Below, in pieces: positions 37,679 through 46,425 of a stretch of DNA of 64,000 nucleotides (the first letter of the stretch is position 1; each line of letters opens with the position of its first letter). The stretch spans positions 62,001-126,000 of the forward strand of contig JADZAN010000010.1 in NCBI GenBank assembly GCA_020852815.1. The letters run 5' to 3'. This stretch comes from Gemmatimonadaceae bacterium (GTDB lineage Bacteria; Gemmatimonadota; Gemmatimonadetes; Gemmatimonadales; Gemmatimonadaceae). A program made the translations under genes and the position numbers. Under the pieces are notes generated by a model that saw only the letters and a list, made by a program, of their open reading frames with translations, ran no database searches and was not told the origin of the DNA.

Positions 37679-39574
37679 ATGCGCAAGGCGAGCGTGATGC
37701 TGCTGGCGGGCGTGGTGTTGCAGGGGGCGTTGCAGGTGACGGTTGGGGGTGGCGAGGCGGCGGCGCAGGCCGCGCCACCGGCCCCTCCCGCGGCGCCGGC
37801 AATCGAGTATACGCGATCGGAGGTCATGATCGCGATGCGCGACGGCGTGCAGCTCTACACCAAGGTCTTCGTGCCGAAGAATGCCGCCGGGCCGCTCCCG
37901 ATCATGTTCATCCGCACGCCGTACGGCATCCGCGGCATGGAGCCGGCCATGCTCAATGCCGGCTACGGCTTCCTGGCGAAGGATGGGTACATCTTCGTCG
38001 GACAGGACATTCGCGGGAAGTTCAAGTCCGAGGGCGAGTTCGTCATGCAGCGCGCGCCGCGCCGCGATCGCAACGATCCCAAGGCGATCGACGAGAGCAC
38101 CGATGCCTATGACACCATCGAGTGGCTCCTGAAGAACGTCGCCGGCAACAATGGGCGCGTCGGGATGACCGGCGTCTCCTATCCGGGGTGGCTCACGGCG
38201 ATGGCCATGCTCGACCCGCACCCGGCGCTCCGCGCCGTGTCGCCGCAGGCGTCACCGGCCGACATGTGGATTGGTGACGACTTCCACCACAACGGGGCGT
38301 TCCGCCTGAGCTACGGCTTCGAGTACGCCACGATGATGGAGTCGGGGAAGGAGATGACGCAGTTCGCCTTCGACGACTACGACACTTACGACTGGTACCT
38401 CAAGATCGGGTCGCTCAAGGCCATCAACGATTCGCTGCTCAAGGGAAAGCTCCCCACCTGGAACGACTTCTCTCGCCGCCCAAACTACGAGGAGTTCTGG
38501 CAGCGGCAGGCGATGAAGGGCTACCTCACGCGCGTCACCATGCCCACGCTCAACGTGGCCGCGTGGTGGGACCAGGAGGACTTCTACGGCCCCATCACGA
38601 TCTACCGCGCGCTGGAAAAGCACGACGCCAACAACCAGAACTTCCTCGTCGTGGGCCCGTGGAACCACGGCGGCTGGATGGGTGGCGAGGGATCCTCGTT
38701 AGGGAACATCCAGTTCGGGCAGCCTACAGCGCGCTTCTTCCGCGACTCGATCATGGCGCCGTTCTTCGCGAAGTACCTGCACGACAAGGGGACGCTGGCG
38801 CTGCCGGAAGCGCTCGTCTTCGAGGCGGGGAGCAACCAGTGGCGTCGCTACGCGGCCTGGCCGCCCCGCGAAGCCGTCTCGGCGCGCGCCCTCTACATGC
38901 GAGAGGGAGGGAAGCTTGGCTGGGAGCCACCCAAGGCCACCGGGCCGAACGACTTCGATAGCTACGTCTCGGACCCAAACAAGCCCGTGCCGTATCGCCC
39001 GCGACCCATCGCGCCCACGTATGGCCCCGGGTCCACGTGGCGCCACTGGCTCACCGATGACCAGCGCTTCGCGCACAACCGCCCCGACGTCGCCTCGTGG
39101 GAACTCCCCACGCTTAGCGAGGACCTCACGATCGCTGGCGACGTCACGGTGACGCTGCACGCGGCCACGACGGGCTCCGACGCCGACTGGATCGTGAAGC
39201 TCATCGACGTGTACCCCGACACGGGGATGACGCCGTTGCAGATGAATGGCTACCAGTTCATGGTGGCCAACGAGGTGTTCCGCGGCCGCTATCGCAAGAG
39301 CTACGAGAAGCCGACGCCCATCACCCCCAACACGCCCACCGAAGTGACGATCGACCTGCACACGCAGGCGTACACCTTCAAGAAGGGGCACAAGGTGATG
39401 ATCCAGGTGCAAAGCACCTGGTTCCCGCTCATCGACCGCAACCCGCAGAAGTTCGTCCCCAACATCTTCGAAGCGAAGCCGAGCGACTTCATCGTGGCCA
39501 CGCAGCGGGTGTATCGCACGGCGACCCGGGCGTCGAAGATCGTGCTTCCGGTGGTGAACAGGGCGGTGCAGTAG
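37679..39574 (+). CDS. Exported CocE/NonD-family hydrolase (S15)
   Basis: 631-residue secreted alpha/beta-hydrolase with a signal peptide (AAQA). The catalytic serine motif is GMTGVSYPGW (S167). The likely acid is in AWWDQEDFYGP, the likely base is the His of GPWNHGGW, and a C-terminal jelly-roll domain completes the X-Pro dipeptidyl-peptidase/CocE architecture. Substrates in the family are X-Pro peptides, cocaine-type esters or beta-lactams. GAGGGG stands before ATG 37679. Confidence 0.93.
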   Translation: MRKASVMLLAGVVLQGALQVTVGGGEAAAQAAPPAPPAAPAIEYTRSEVMIAMRDGVQLYTKVFVPKNAAGPLPIMFIRTPYGIRGMEPAMLNAGYGFLAKDGYIFVGQDIRGKFKSEGEFVMQRAPRRDRNDPKAIDESTDAYDTIEWLLKNVAGNNGRVGMTGVSYPGWLTAMAMLDPHPALRAVSPQASPADMWIGDDFHHNGAFRLSYGFEYATMMESGKEMTQFAFDDYDTYDWYLKIGSLKAINDSLLKGKLPTWNDFSRRPNYEEFWQRQAMKGYLTRVTMPTLNVAAWWDQEDFYGPITIYRALEKHDANNQNFLVVGPWNHGGWMGGEGSSLGNIQFGQPTARFFRDSIMAPFFAKYLHDKGTLALPEALVFEAGSNQWRRYAAWPPREAVSARALYMREGGKLGWEPPKATGPNDFDSYVSDPNKPVPYRPRPIAPTYGPGSTWRHWLTDDQRFAHNRPDVASWELPTLSEDLTIAGDVTVTLHAATTGSDADWIVKLIDVYPDTGMTPLQMNGYQFMVANEVFRGRYRKSYEKPTPITPNTPTEVTIDLHTQAYTFKKGHKVMIQVQSTWFPLIDRNPQKFVPNIFEAKPSDFIVATQRVYRTATRASKIVLPVVNRAVQ

Positions 39575-39634
39575 GGGAAGCGACACCGGCCCCAGCGACA
39601 GCCTAAGGCGAGATCACTCCAACGACACGAAGCC

Positions 39635-40390
39635 ATGGCGTATGAGCTTGCAGGGAAGGTTGCCCTTGTTACCGGGGGGACGCGCGGGATCGGGCGGGCC
39701 ATCGCCACCGAGCTCGCCCGCGCGGGGGCGCTGGTCATCGTCAGCTCGCGCAAGGAAGCGGCGGTGACGGCAACCGTCGAGGCGTTAGGCTCGGCTGGGC
39801 TCAAGGCCGACGGGATCCCGGCCAACGTGGGACGCCTCGATGACCTCAACACGCTCGCCGAGCGCGTGCTGGGCACACACGGCGGGATCGACGTCCTCGT
39901 CAACAATGCGGCGGTCAATCCGGTGTATGGCCCCTCGCTCGAGACGACCCCCGAGGCGTTCGCCAAGATCATGGACGTGAACCTCCGCGCGCCGTTCGAG
40001 CTTGCCAAGCGATTCTATCCCTCGATGGCCGCGCGCGGCGGCGGCTCGATCATCAACATCTCCTCCATTGGCGGCGTGTCGCCCGAGCCCAACCTCGGGA
40101 TCTACAGCGTGAGCAAGGCGGCGCTGCTCAGCCTCACGCAGGTCCTGGCGCGCGAATGGGGGAAGGACAAGGTGCGCGTGAACGCGATCTGTCCCGGGTT
40201 GATCAAGACGGACTTCAGCCACGCGCTGTGGGGAAACGAGCAGGTGCGCGCGCAGGTGTTGCGCAGCCAGCCGATCCCGCGCATGGGCGAGCCTGACGAC
40301 ATCGCCGGGCTCGCACGCTTTCTCGCTTCCGATGCCGCTTCGTTCTGCACGGGCGGGACGTACATGGCCGACGGCGGCTACACGATCTAA
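39635..40390 (+). CDS. Short-chain dehydrogenase/reductase
   Basis: 251-residue classical SDR: cofactor motif TGGTRGIG (residues 14-21), NNAA, catalytic Ser in NISSIGG and YSVSK. The absence of an acidic residue at the strand-2 end (VIVSSRKE) points to NADP(H). It is the first of three forward genes with the acyl-CoA dehydrogenase and the APH-type kinase, an order resembling LvaD-LvaC-LvaA of the Pseudomonas levulinate route, so a 3-/4-hydroxyacyl-CoA could be its substrate. Confidence 0.92.
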   Translation: MAYELAGKVALVTGGTRGIGRAIATELARAGALVIVSSRKEAAVTATVEALGSAGLKADGIPANVGRLDDLNTLAERVLGTHGGIDVLVNNAAVNPVYGPSLETTPEAFAKIMDVNLRAPFELAKRFYPSMAARGGGSIINISSIGGVSPEPNLGIYSVSKAALLSLTQVLAREWGKDKVRVNAICPGLIKTDFSHALWGNEQVRAQVLRSQPIPRMGEPDDIAGLARFLASDAASFCTGGTYMADGGYTI

Positions 40391-40416
40391 ACATCCCTCG
40401 CACGCGCGAGGACGAC

Positions 40417-41607
40417 ATGTCGAACGCCTCAACGCTGCGCTCGCAGGTCCGCGACTTCGTCGATACGGTCCTGCTTCCCCTGGAGCATCGCTACCTCAAC
40501 GAACCATGGGGAGCGGTGCTCCCCGCGCTCGATGCCGCGCGCGCCGAGGCCAGGCGACGCGGGATCTGGGCTCCCCACCTCCCCGCCGCACTGGGCGGAC
40601 GCGACCTTCCCTTCCTCGATTTCGCCGGGATCAGCGAAGAACTGGGGCGCACGCCCATTGGCCACTACACGCTCAACTGCCAGGCGCCCGACATCGGCAA
40701 CATGGAGTTATTGCACCGGCACGGGACCGCGGCGCAGCAGCTGCAATGGCTCGAGCCGCTGGCGCGCGGCGACATCCGGTCGTGTTTCGCGATGACCGAA
40801 CCCGAGCGCGCCGGCTCCAACCCGATCTGGCTCGAGGCGCGTGCGGTGCGCGAGGGCGACGAGTATGTCATTACCGGCCACAAGTGGTTCACCTCATCGG
40901 CCGACGGTGCGGCCTTTGCCATCGTGATGGCGGTGACCGATCCCGATGCGCCGCCACACCAGCGCGCCTCGCAGGTCATCGTCCCCGTCGGCACGCCCGG
41001 TTTCTCGCTCGTGCGCAACATCAAGGTGATGGGCGACGAGGGGAACGGGTGGGCAACACACGGCGAGGTGCGATTCGACCGCTGTCGCGTCCCGGTGTCG
41101 AACCGCATCGGCGACGAGGGCGCGGGCTTCGCGCTGGCGCAGGAGCGACTTGGTCCCGGGCGCATCCACCACTGCATGCGCTGGATGGGGATCTGCGAGC
41201 GTGCCCTCGACCTGACGTGCCGCTACGCGGTGTCGCGCGAGCTCTCTCCCGGTGTCCCACTCGGCTCCAAACAGGGAGTGCAGCACATGATCGCCGAGTC
41301 GCGCGCCGAGATCGATGCGGCACGGCTGCTCATCCTCGACACCGCGCGCCAGATCGACGAGAAGGGGGCCAAGGCGGCGCGCGAGTCCGTCTCCATCATC
41401 AAGTTCTTCGCCGCGGGCGTGCTGCAGCGCGTGCTTGACCGGGCCATCCAGGTGCACGGCGCACTGGGGATGACCGACGACACGCCGCTGGCCTATTGGT
41501 TCCGCCATGAACGTGCGGCGCGCATCTACGACGGCGCCGACGAGGTGCACAAGAGCGTGGTGGCGCGACGAATCCTCAAGGGGTACGGCATCACCGTGCG
41601 CGAATGA
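40417..41607 (+). CDS. Acyl-CoA dehydrogenase (ACAD10/11-like)
   Basis: 396-residue FAD flavoenzyme. CFAMTEPERAGSNP and the WFTSSADGA stretch are flavin-binding, and the C-terminal QVHGALGMTDDTPLAYWFRHERAARIYDGADEVH has Asp in the place where medium-chain enzymes carry the catalytic Glu. That substitution is typical of ACAD10/11-like and LvaC-like proteins. Its stop overlaps the kinase start by four bases (ATGA), which suggests the two work on the same intermediate. Confidence 0.92.
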   Translation: MSNASTLRSQVRDFVDTVLLPLEHRYLNEPWGAVLPALDAARAEARRRGIWAPHLPAALGGRDLPFLDFAGISEELGRTPIGHYTLNCQAPDIGNMELLHRHGTAAQQLQWLEPLARGDIRSCFAMTEPERAGSNPIWLEARAVREGDEYVITGHKWFTSSADGAAFAIVMAVTDPDAPPHQRASQVIVPVGTPGFSLVRNIKVMGDEGNGWATHGEVRFDRCRVPVSNRIGDEGAGFALAQERLGPGRIHHCMRWMGICERALDLTCRYAVSRELSPGVPLGSKQGVQHMIAESRAEIDAARLLILDTARQIDEKGAKAARESVSIIKFFAAGVLQRVLDRAIQVHGALGMTDDTPLAYWFRHERAARIYDGADEVHKSVVARRILKGYGITVRE

Positions 41608-42683
41608 GCGAGTCGTTTGTCGACCAGGCCGCGCCCGTGCGTGATGGCGAGGCGCTCGACGTCGAGGCGCTGCGCTTCTATCTCACGCGGCATGGGCTCG
41701 CCGGTGACGAGGAGCTGCAACTCTCGCAGTTCCCGCGTGGTTTTTCCAACCTCACCTACCTTGTCACCACCGGCGGGCGCTCCTTCGTGCTGCGGCGGCC
41801 GCCATTTGGCGTGGGGAAGGGAGTGGCGCACGACGTGGTGCGCGAGGCACGGCTGCTGGCGGCGTTAGGCGCGGCCTACGCGAAGGTCCCGCGCATCCTC
41901 GCCATCTGTGACGATCCCGCCGTCATCGGCGCCCCGTTCTACCTGATGGAGCGCGCGTCAGGGATCATCCTGCGGGACCGCCTGCCGGCGGGGCTGGCGC
42001 TGGATGCGCCCACGATGCGGCGCGTGAGCGAGGCGGCGGTCGATACCCTGGCCCAGATCCACGCCGTCGACTACGCCGGCGCCGGGCTCGCCGCGCTGGG
42101 CAATCCCGTGGGCTATGTCGCGCGACAGGTGAGCGGCTGGGCGCGGCGATTCGAGGCGGCGCGCACCGGCGACCAGCCTGACGTGGATCGCATCGTCGAG
42201 TGGTTGCGCGCGTCGCCCCCCGCCGACGAAGCGGCAGCGCTCGTCCACAACGACTTCAAGTACGACAACCTGGTGCTCGACCCGCACGACCCCGCGCGCG
42301 TCATTGCGGTGCTCGACTGGGAGATGGCGACAATCGGTGATCCCTCGCTCGACCTCGGCACCACGCTCGCGTACTGGGTGGAGGCGAACGACCCGCCCTT
42401 GCTTCGCTCGTTAGGGCTCGGCGTCACCGCGCTGCCCGGAAACCTCACGCGCGAGGAGGTGGTGGCCCGCTACGAGGCGGCGACGGGGCGTGGGGTGGCG
42501 CAGCCGGTGTTCTGTTACGCGTTCGGCCTGTTCAAGGTCGCCGTCATTGCACAGCAGATCCTTGCGCGCTACGTGCGCGGCTTCACGCGCGACGAACGCT
42601 TTGCGCGGTTGGACCTGGCGGTCGCCGCGCTGGGCGAGGCGGCGGTGCGCGCCGTGGACCGCGGGCGGATCGGCAACCGTTAG
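41604..42683 (+). CDS. APH-type phosphotransferase paired with acyl-CoA dehydrogenase
   Basis: 359-residue kinase of the aminoglycoside-phosphotransferase fold. The catalytic loop is LVHNDFKYDNLVLD and the metal motif is VLDWEMATIGDP. The N-terminal half of ACAD10/ACAD11 has the same module, and LvaA phosphorylates 4-hydroxyacyl-CoA. The product may therefore be a 4-phosphoacyl-CoA for the adjacent dehydrogenase, not antibiotic resistance. It ends in GTTAGG, where TAG is the stop. Confidence 0.9.
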   Translation: MSESFVDQAAPVRDGEALDVEALRFYLTRHGLAGDEELQLSQFPRGFSNLTYLVTTGGRSFVLRRPPFGVGKGVAHDVVREARLLAALGAAYAKVPRILAICDDPAVIGAPFYLMERASGIILRDRLPAGLALDAPTMRRVSEAAVDTLAQIHAVDYAGAGLAALGNPVGYVARQVSGWARRFEAARTGDQPDVDRIVEWLRASPPADEAAALVHNDFKYDNLVLDPHDPARVIAVLDWEMATIGDPSLDLGTTLAYWVEANDPPLLRSLGLGVTALPGNLTREEVVARYEAATGRGVAQPVFCYAFGLFKVAVIAQQILARYVRGFTRDERFARLDLAVAALGEAAVRAVDRGRIGNR

Positions 42684-42706
42684 GCGCTCCGACGGCCCGC
42701 CGGTGG

Positions 42707-42735
42707 CGCCCGCCCACTGGCCGGCGCCGCGGGCG
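42707..42735. terminator. Possible terminator between convergent genes
   Basis: CGCCCGC and GCGGGCG form a 7-bp stem with a 15-base loop in the 61-bp gap between the kinase and thiolase ends. Weak but plausibly shared. Confidence 0.35.
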
Positions 42736-42744
42736 GGAGTGGGT

Positions 42745-43914
42745 TCACGCCGGGTAGACCTCGAACACGCCGGCCGCCCCCATGCCACCGCCGATGCACA
42801 TCGTCACCAGGCCATGACCGCCGCCGCGCTTGCCGAGCTCGTGCACGAGCTGCGTGGTGAGCTTGGCTCCCGTGGCGCCTAACGGGTGCCCCAGGGCAAT
42901 GGCCCCGCCATTCACGTTGACCTTGTCCATCGGGAAGCCGAGGTCGCGCGCCACCGCCAGCGCCTGCGACGCGAACGCCTCGTTGAACTCGATGAGCGAC
43001 AGCGCCGACAGCGCGATCCCCGCCTTGGCCAGCGCCTTGGGAACCGCCTTGATGGGCCCCACCCCCATGATGTCGGGGTCCACGCCGGCCACGGCGTAGC
43101 CGGCCAGTCGCGCCAGCGGGCGCAGCCCCAGCTCCCGCGCCCGCACGTCGCTCATCAGGCACACCGCAGCTGCTCCATCGCTGTAGGGCGAGGAGTTCCC
43201 GGCCGTGACGCTCCCCCCCACCTTGAATGCAGCTCCGAGTTTGGCCAGCCGCTCGACGCTGGTGTCCGTGCGCACGAGTTCGTCGATCGCGAAGAACCCT
43301 TCCTCCACCTCCTTCGTCGTCCCGCGCCACGTCACGCGCTCCACCGGGACCGGGACGATCTGGTCGGCAAACGCCCCCCGCTCGATCGCCGCCGCCGCCT
43401 TGGCATGGCTCTCATACGCGTACTGGTCCTGGTCGGCGCGGCTCACCTTCCACCGATCGGCCACCCGCTCGGCGGTGAGCCCCATGGCGATCATCTCCTC
43501 GGTCATCCCGGGATGGAGCCGCGTGTGGTAGCCCGACATCGGGACCTGGCTCATCATCTCGAGGCCGCCTGCCACCACCACATCGGCCATCCCGCTCATG
43601 ATGGCCTGCGCCCCCATCGCCACCGTCTGCAGCCCCGAGGAGCAGAAGCGGTTCACCGTCACGGCCGGCACATCGACCGGGAGCCTGGCGCGAAGCACCG
43701 CGAGGCGCGCCACGTTGAGCCCCTGCGCCCCCTCCGGCATGGCGCACCCCCAGATGACGTCGTCGATGGTGCGCGGATCGAGGTCGGCGCGCTTGATCGC
43801 CTCCTGCAGCACCACCGCCGAGAGGTCGATGGGATGCACACCGGCGAGCGAGCCGTCCTTCTTGCCGCGCCCCACCGCCGTGCGCACCGCGCTCACGATC
43901 ACTGCATCTGGCAT
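42745..43914 (-). CDS. fadA: Acetyl-CoA C-acyltransferase (thiolase)
   Basis: 389-residue thiolase with the nucleophile Cys91 in NRFCSSGLQ, the His of NGGAIALGHPLGATGA and the second Cys in TMCIGGGMG. It catalyses the thiolytic last step of beta-oxidation, releasing acetyl-CoA. It is 39 bases behind fadN in the same orientation, as in the B. subtilis fadNAE operon. Confidence 0.95.
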   Translation of the reverse strand: MPDAVIVSAVRTAVGRGKKDGSLAGVHPIDLSAVVLQEAIKRADLDPRTIDDVIWGCAMPEGAQGLNVARLAVLRARLPVDVPAVTVNRFCSSGLQTVAMGAQAIMSGMADVVVAGGLEMMSQVPMSGYHTRLHPGMTEEMIAMGLTAERVADRWKVSRADQDQYAYESHAKAAAAIERGAFADQIVPVPVERVTWRGTTKEVEEGFFAIDELVRTDTSVERLAKLGAAFKVGGSVTAGNSSPYSDGAAAVCLMSDVRARELGLRPLARLAGYAVAGVDPDIMGVGPIKAVPKALAKAGIALSALSLIEFNEAFASQALAVARDLGFPMDKVNVNGGAIALGHPLGATGAKLTTQLVHELGKRGGGHGLVTMCIGGGMGAAGVFEVYPA

Positions 43915-43953
43915 GTTGGTCTCTCTTGGTCGCGCGAAGAGTTGGGGAGGGAG

Positions 43954-46260
43954 CTAGTTCCGGAGCGGCTTGCCCGTCTTGAGCGTGTGCACGATGCGCT
44001 CCTGCGTCTCCCTGGTGCCGAGGAGGGTGAGGAACGCTTCGCGCTCGAGGTCGAGCACATCCTGTTCGGTCACGTCGCGCGGCGGGCCATCGCCCCCCGA
44101 GAGGACGTAGGCCACGTGCGTGGCGATCGTCACCTCGTGCGCGGTGATGTAGCCGGCCTCGCGCATGGCCCACACGCCGTAGGTCAGGTTCCCCATCGCC
44201 TCCTTGCCTAACGCGCGGATGCTCATGGGCGGCGGCGCCACGTAGTCGGGCGCGAGGTCGAGGACGCGCGCCTTGGCGTCGGCCAGGAGGCGGTCGCGGT
44301 TCATCGAGATCCGGTCCGAATCGCGCAGGAAGCCCAGGGCGCGCGCTTCCAGTGCGCTGGTGCTCGTCGTCGCCATCGTGATGACCTTGAAGGCGCGCTT
44401 CACTCCCTCGAAGGGGTCTGCTTCCTCGTACTTCGACAGCTCGTTGGTGAAGCGGAAGAGGAGTTCCTTGGTCCCGCCCCCGCCCGGCAGTAACCCGACG
44501 CCGACTTCCACCAGTCCCATGTACAGCTCGGCGTGCGCCTGCACGCGCGCGGCGTGCAGCGAGAACTCGCACCCGCCGCCCAGCGCCAGCCCGAACGGCG
44601 CGACCACGATGGGGAAGGGGGCGCGCCGCAGCGACATCACCCCCTGCTGGAAGCGGTGAACGGCTCCTTCCAGCAGCTTCCATTCGCCCGCCTGCACGCC
44701 CTGCACGACCGCGCCGAGGTCGGCGCCCGCGGAAAAGGTGCGCGGGTCGCTGTTGCCGATGACCAGCCCGGCATATCCGTCAGCCGCAATTCGCCGCTGC
44801 GCCACGTCCAGCATCTCCAGCACCGGGGCGCCCAGCGTGTTCATCTTGCCGCGGAACTCGAGCAGCAGCACCCCGTCGCCAATGTCGAGGATGGCGGCGC
44901 CGTCGTTCTTGTCCACCGCGCCGGTGCGCACGTGCACGAGCGGGAGGTCGATGTGCGCCGGGATTGGCTCGATCGGCGCATAGTCGCCGGCAAAGGTCAG
45001 GGCGCGCGGCCCGCTGCTCAGGTCGCGGTAGAACGACTCCTGTGCCTTGCGCAGGAGCACCGGCTCCCCAAGCCCGCGCTGCGCCAGGCCGGCACGCACG
45101 AAGTCGAGCCCCATCGCATCCAGTTGGCGGAAGGGTCCCATCTCCCACGCATATCCCCATTCCAGCGCCCGGTCCACCGACACGATGTCGTGCGCCAGCT
45201 CCGGCGTCTTCTCGATGGTGTAGTGCCCCACCGTCAGCAGCAACGCGCGCACGAACTCGGCGTGCCTGCCCCCCGCCGTCGTGAAGGCCTTGAAGCGCTG
45301 CTGCAGTGACGACTTCTCGAGGAAGGCCAGCTCAGGGAAGACGGGCTTCACCTGCGGCTTGTACTCCAGCGTCTTCCAGTCGAGCGTCAGGATCTCCTTC
45401 TTCTCCTTGCGGTAGAAGCCGCCCCCCGTCTTGTCGCCCAGGCGCCCCATCTCGACGAGCCGCGTGACCCACCCCGGAAGCGAGAAGTCCTCGCCCGTGG
45501 TCTGCGACGTCCCCGCCGCCACATGCGCGAGCACGTCGATCCCCGAGATGTCGCCCGTGCGGAACGTGGCCGACTTGGCGCGACCAATGAGCGGGCCGGT
45601 GAGCGCATCGACCTCGTCGATCGAAAGGTCGAACTCCTCCATCAGCCGCAACGCGCGCGTCATGCCGAAGATGCCGAGCCGGTTGGCGATGAACCCCGGG
45701 ACATCCTTGGCCAGCACCACCCCCTTGCCCAGGACACGCTCGGCAAAGTCGCGTGTTGCCGACAACGCATCGGCCGAGGTCTCCGGCGTGGGGATGAGTT
45801 CCAGGAGGTGCAGGTAGCGCGGCGGGTTGAAGAAGTGCGTCCCCAGGAAGTGGCGGCGGAACCCTTCGCTGCGCCCCGCCAGCAGGAGTCGCATCGGGAT
45901 TCCCGACGTGTTCGACGCCACGATCGACGCCGCCTTGCGCACGCCCTCCAGCCGCTCGAACAGCTCGCGCTTGGGAGCCACCTGCTCGATGATCGCCTCG
46001 ATGATGAGGTCACAGTCACCGAGCATGGCGAGGTGGTCTTCCGTGTTGCCCGTCGCCACCAACGCCGCTCGCGATCCCTCCATGAAGGGGGCCGGCTTGG
46101 CCTTGAGTGCGCGCTGCAGCGCCCCCTTCGCGACGCCGTTCCTGTCGGGGTCGCCCGGTATGTCCAGGAGGACGACTGGGAGTCCCGCCGATGCGGCCAG
46201 TGCCGCGATCCCGCTCCCCATGGCTCCGGCGCCGATCACTCCGACCTTCGCGATGCGCAT
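43954..46260 (-). CDS. fadN: 3-hydroxyacyl-CoA dehydrogenase/enoyl-CoA hydratase
   Basis: 768 residues with the dehydrogenase domains first (Rossmann GAGAMGSG at 10-17; FFNPPRYLHLLELIPT) and the crotonase-like hydratase part at the C terminus (GGGCEFSLHAAR; GVGLLPGGGGTKELL). That order and length match FadN/YusL, not the FadB order. It does steps two and three of beta-oxidation. ATG 46260 was chosen because it begins the Rossmann strand; the upstream open frame was rejected. No ribosome-binding site is clear. Confidence 0.93.
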   Translation of the reverse strand: MRIAKVGVIGAGAMGSGIAALAASAGLPVVLLDIPGDPDRNGVAKGALQRALKAKPAPFMEGSRAALVATGNTEDHLAMLGDCDLIIEAIIEQVAPKRELFERLEGVRKAASIVASNTSGIPMRLLLAGRSEGFRRHFLGTHFFNPPRYLHLLELIPTPETSADALSATRDFAERVLGKGVVLAKDVPGFIANRLGIFGMTRALRLMEEFDLSIDEVDALTGPLIGRAKSATFRTGDISGIDVLAHVAAGTSQTTGEDFSLPGWVTRLVEMGRLGDKTGGGFYRKEKKEILTLDWKTLEYKPQVKPVFPELAFLEKSSLQQRFKAFTTAGGRHAEFVRALLLTVGHYTIEKTPELAHDIVSVDRALEWGYAWEMGPFRQLDAMGLDFVRAGLAQRGLGEPVLLRKAQESFYRDLSSGPRALTFAGDYAPIEPIPAHIDLPLVHVRTGAVDKNDGAAILDIGDGVLLLEFRGKMNTLGAPVLEMLDVAQRRIAADGYAGLVIGNSDPRTFSAGADLGAVVQGVQAGEWKLLEGAVHRFQQGVMSLRRAPFPIVVAPFGLALGGGCEFSLHAARVQAHAELYMGLVEVGVGLLPGGGGTKELLFRFTNELSKYEEADPFEGVKRAFKVITMATTSTSALEARALGFLRDSDRISMNRDRLLADAKARVLDLAPDYVAPPPMSIRALGKEAMGNLTYGVWAMREAGYITAHEVTIATHVAYVLSGGDGPPRDVTEQDVLDLEREAFLTLLGTRETQERIVHTLKTGKPLRN

Positions 46261-46425
46261 GTGCGTTGTGTGCTCGAGATGGAGGAGAAGCCTCATCGCT
46301 GCGGCCGCGTGTGGCGCGGCTCGCGCAAGATTCCACCTCGGCTGTATCGGCGGTAGTGGGAAAGTCGCGATAGGCACGGGCCACGGCCTCTTCCATGCCA
46401 CTTGGCGTTCGACTACGCTCTGGAC

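Noticed and set aside
41604-42683. Aminoglycoside resistance phosphotransferase
   Set aside because: It overlaps an acyl-CoA dehydrogenase and resembles the ACAD10/11 kinase module; context favours acyl-CoA metabolism.
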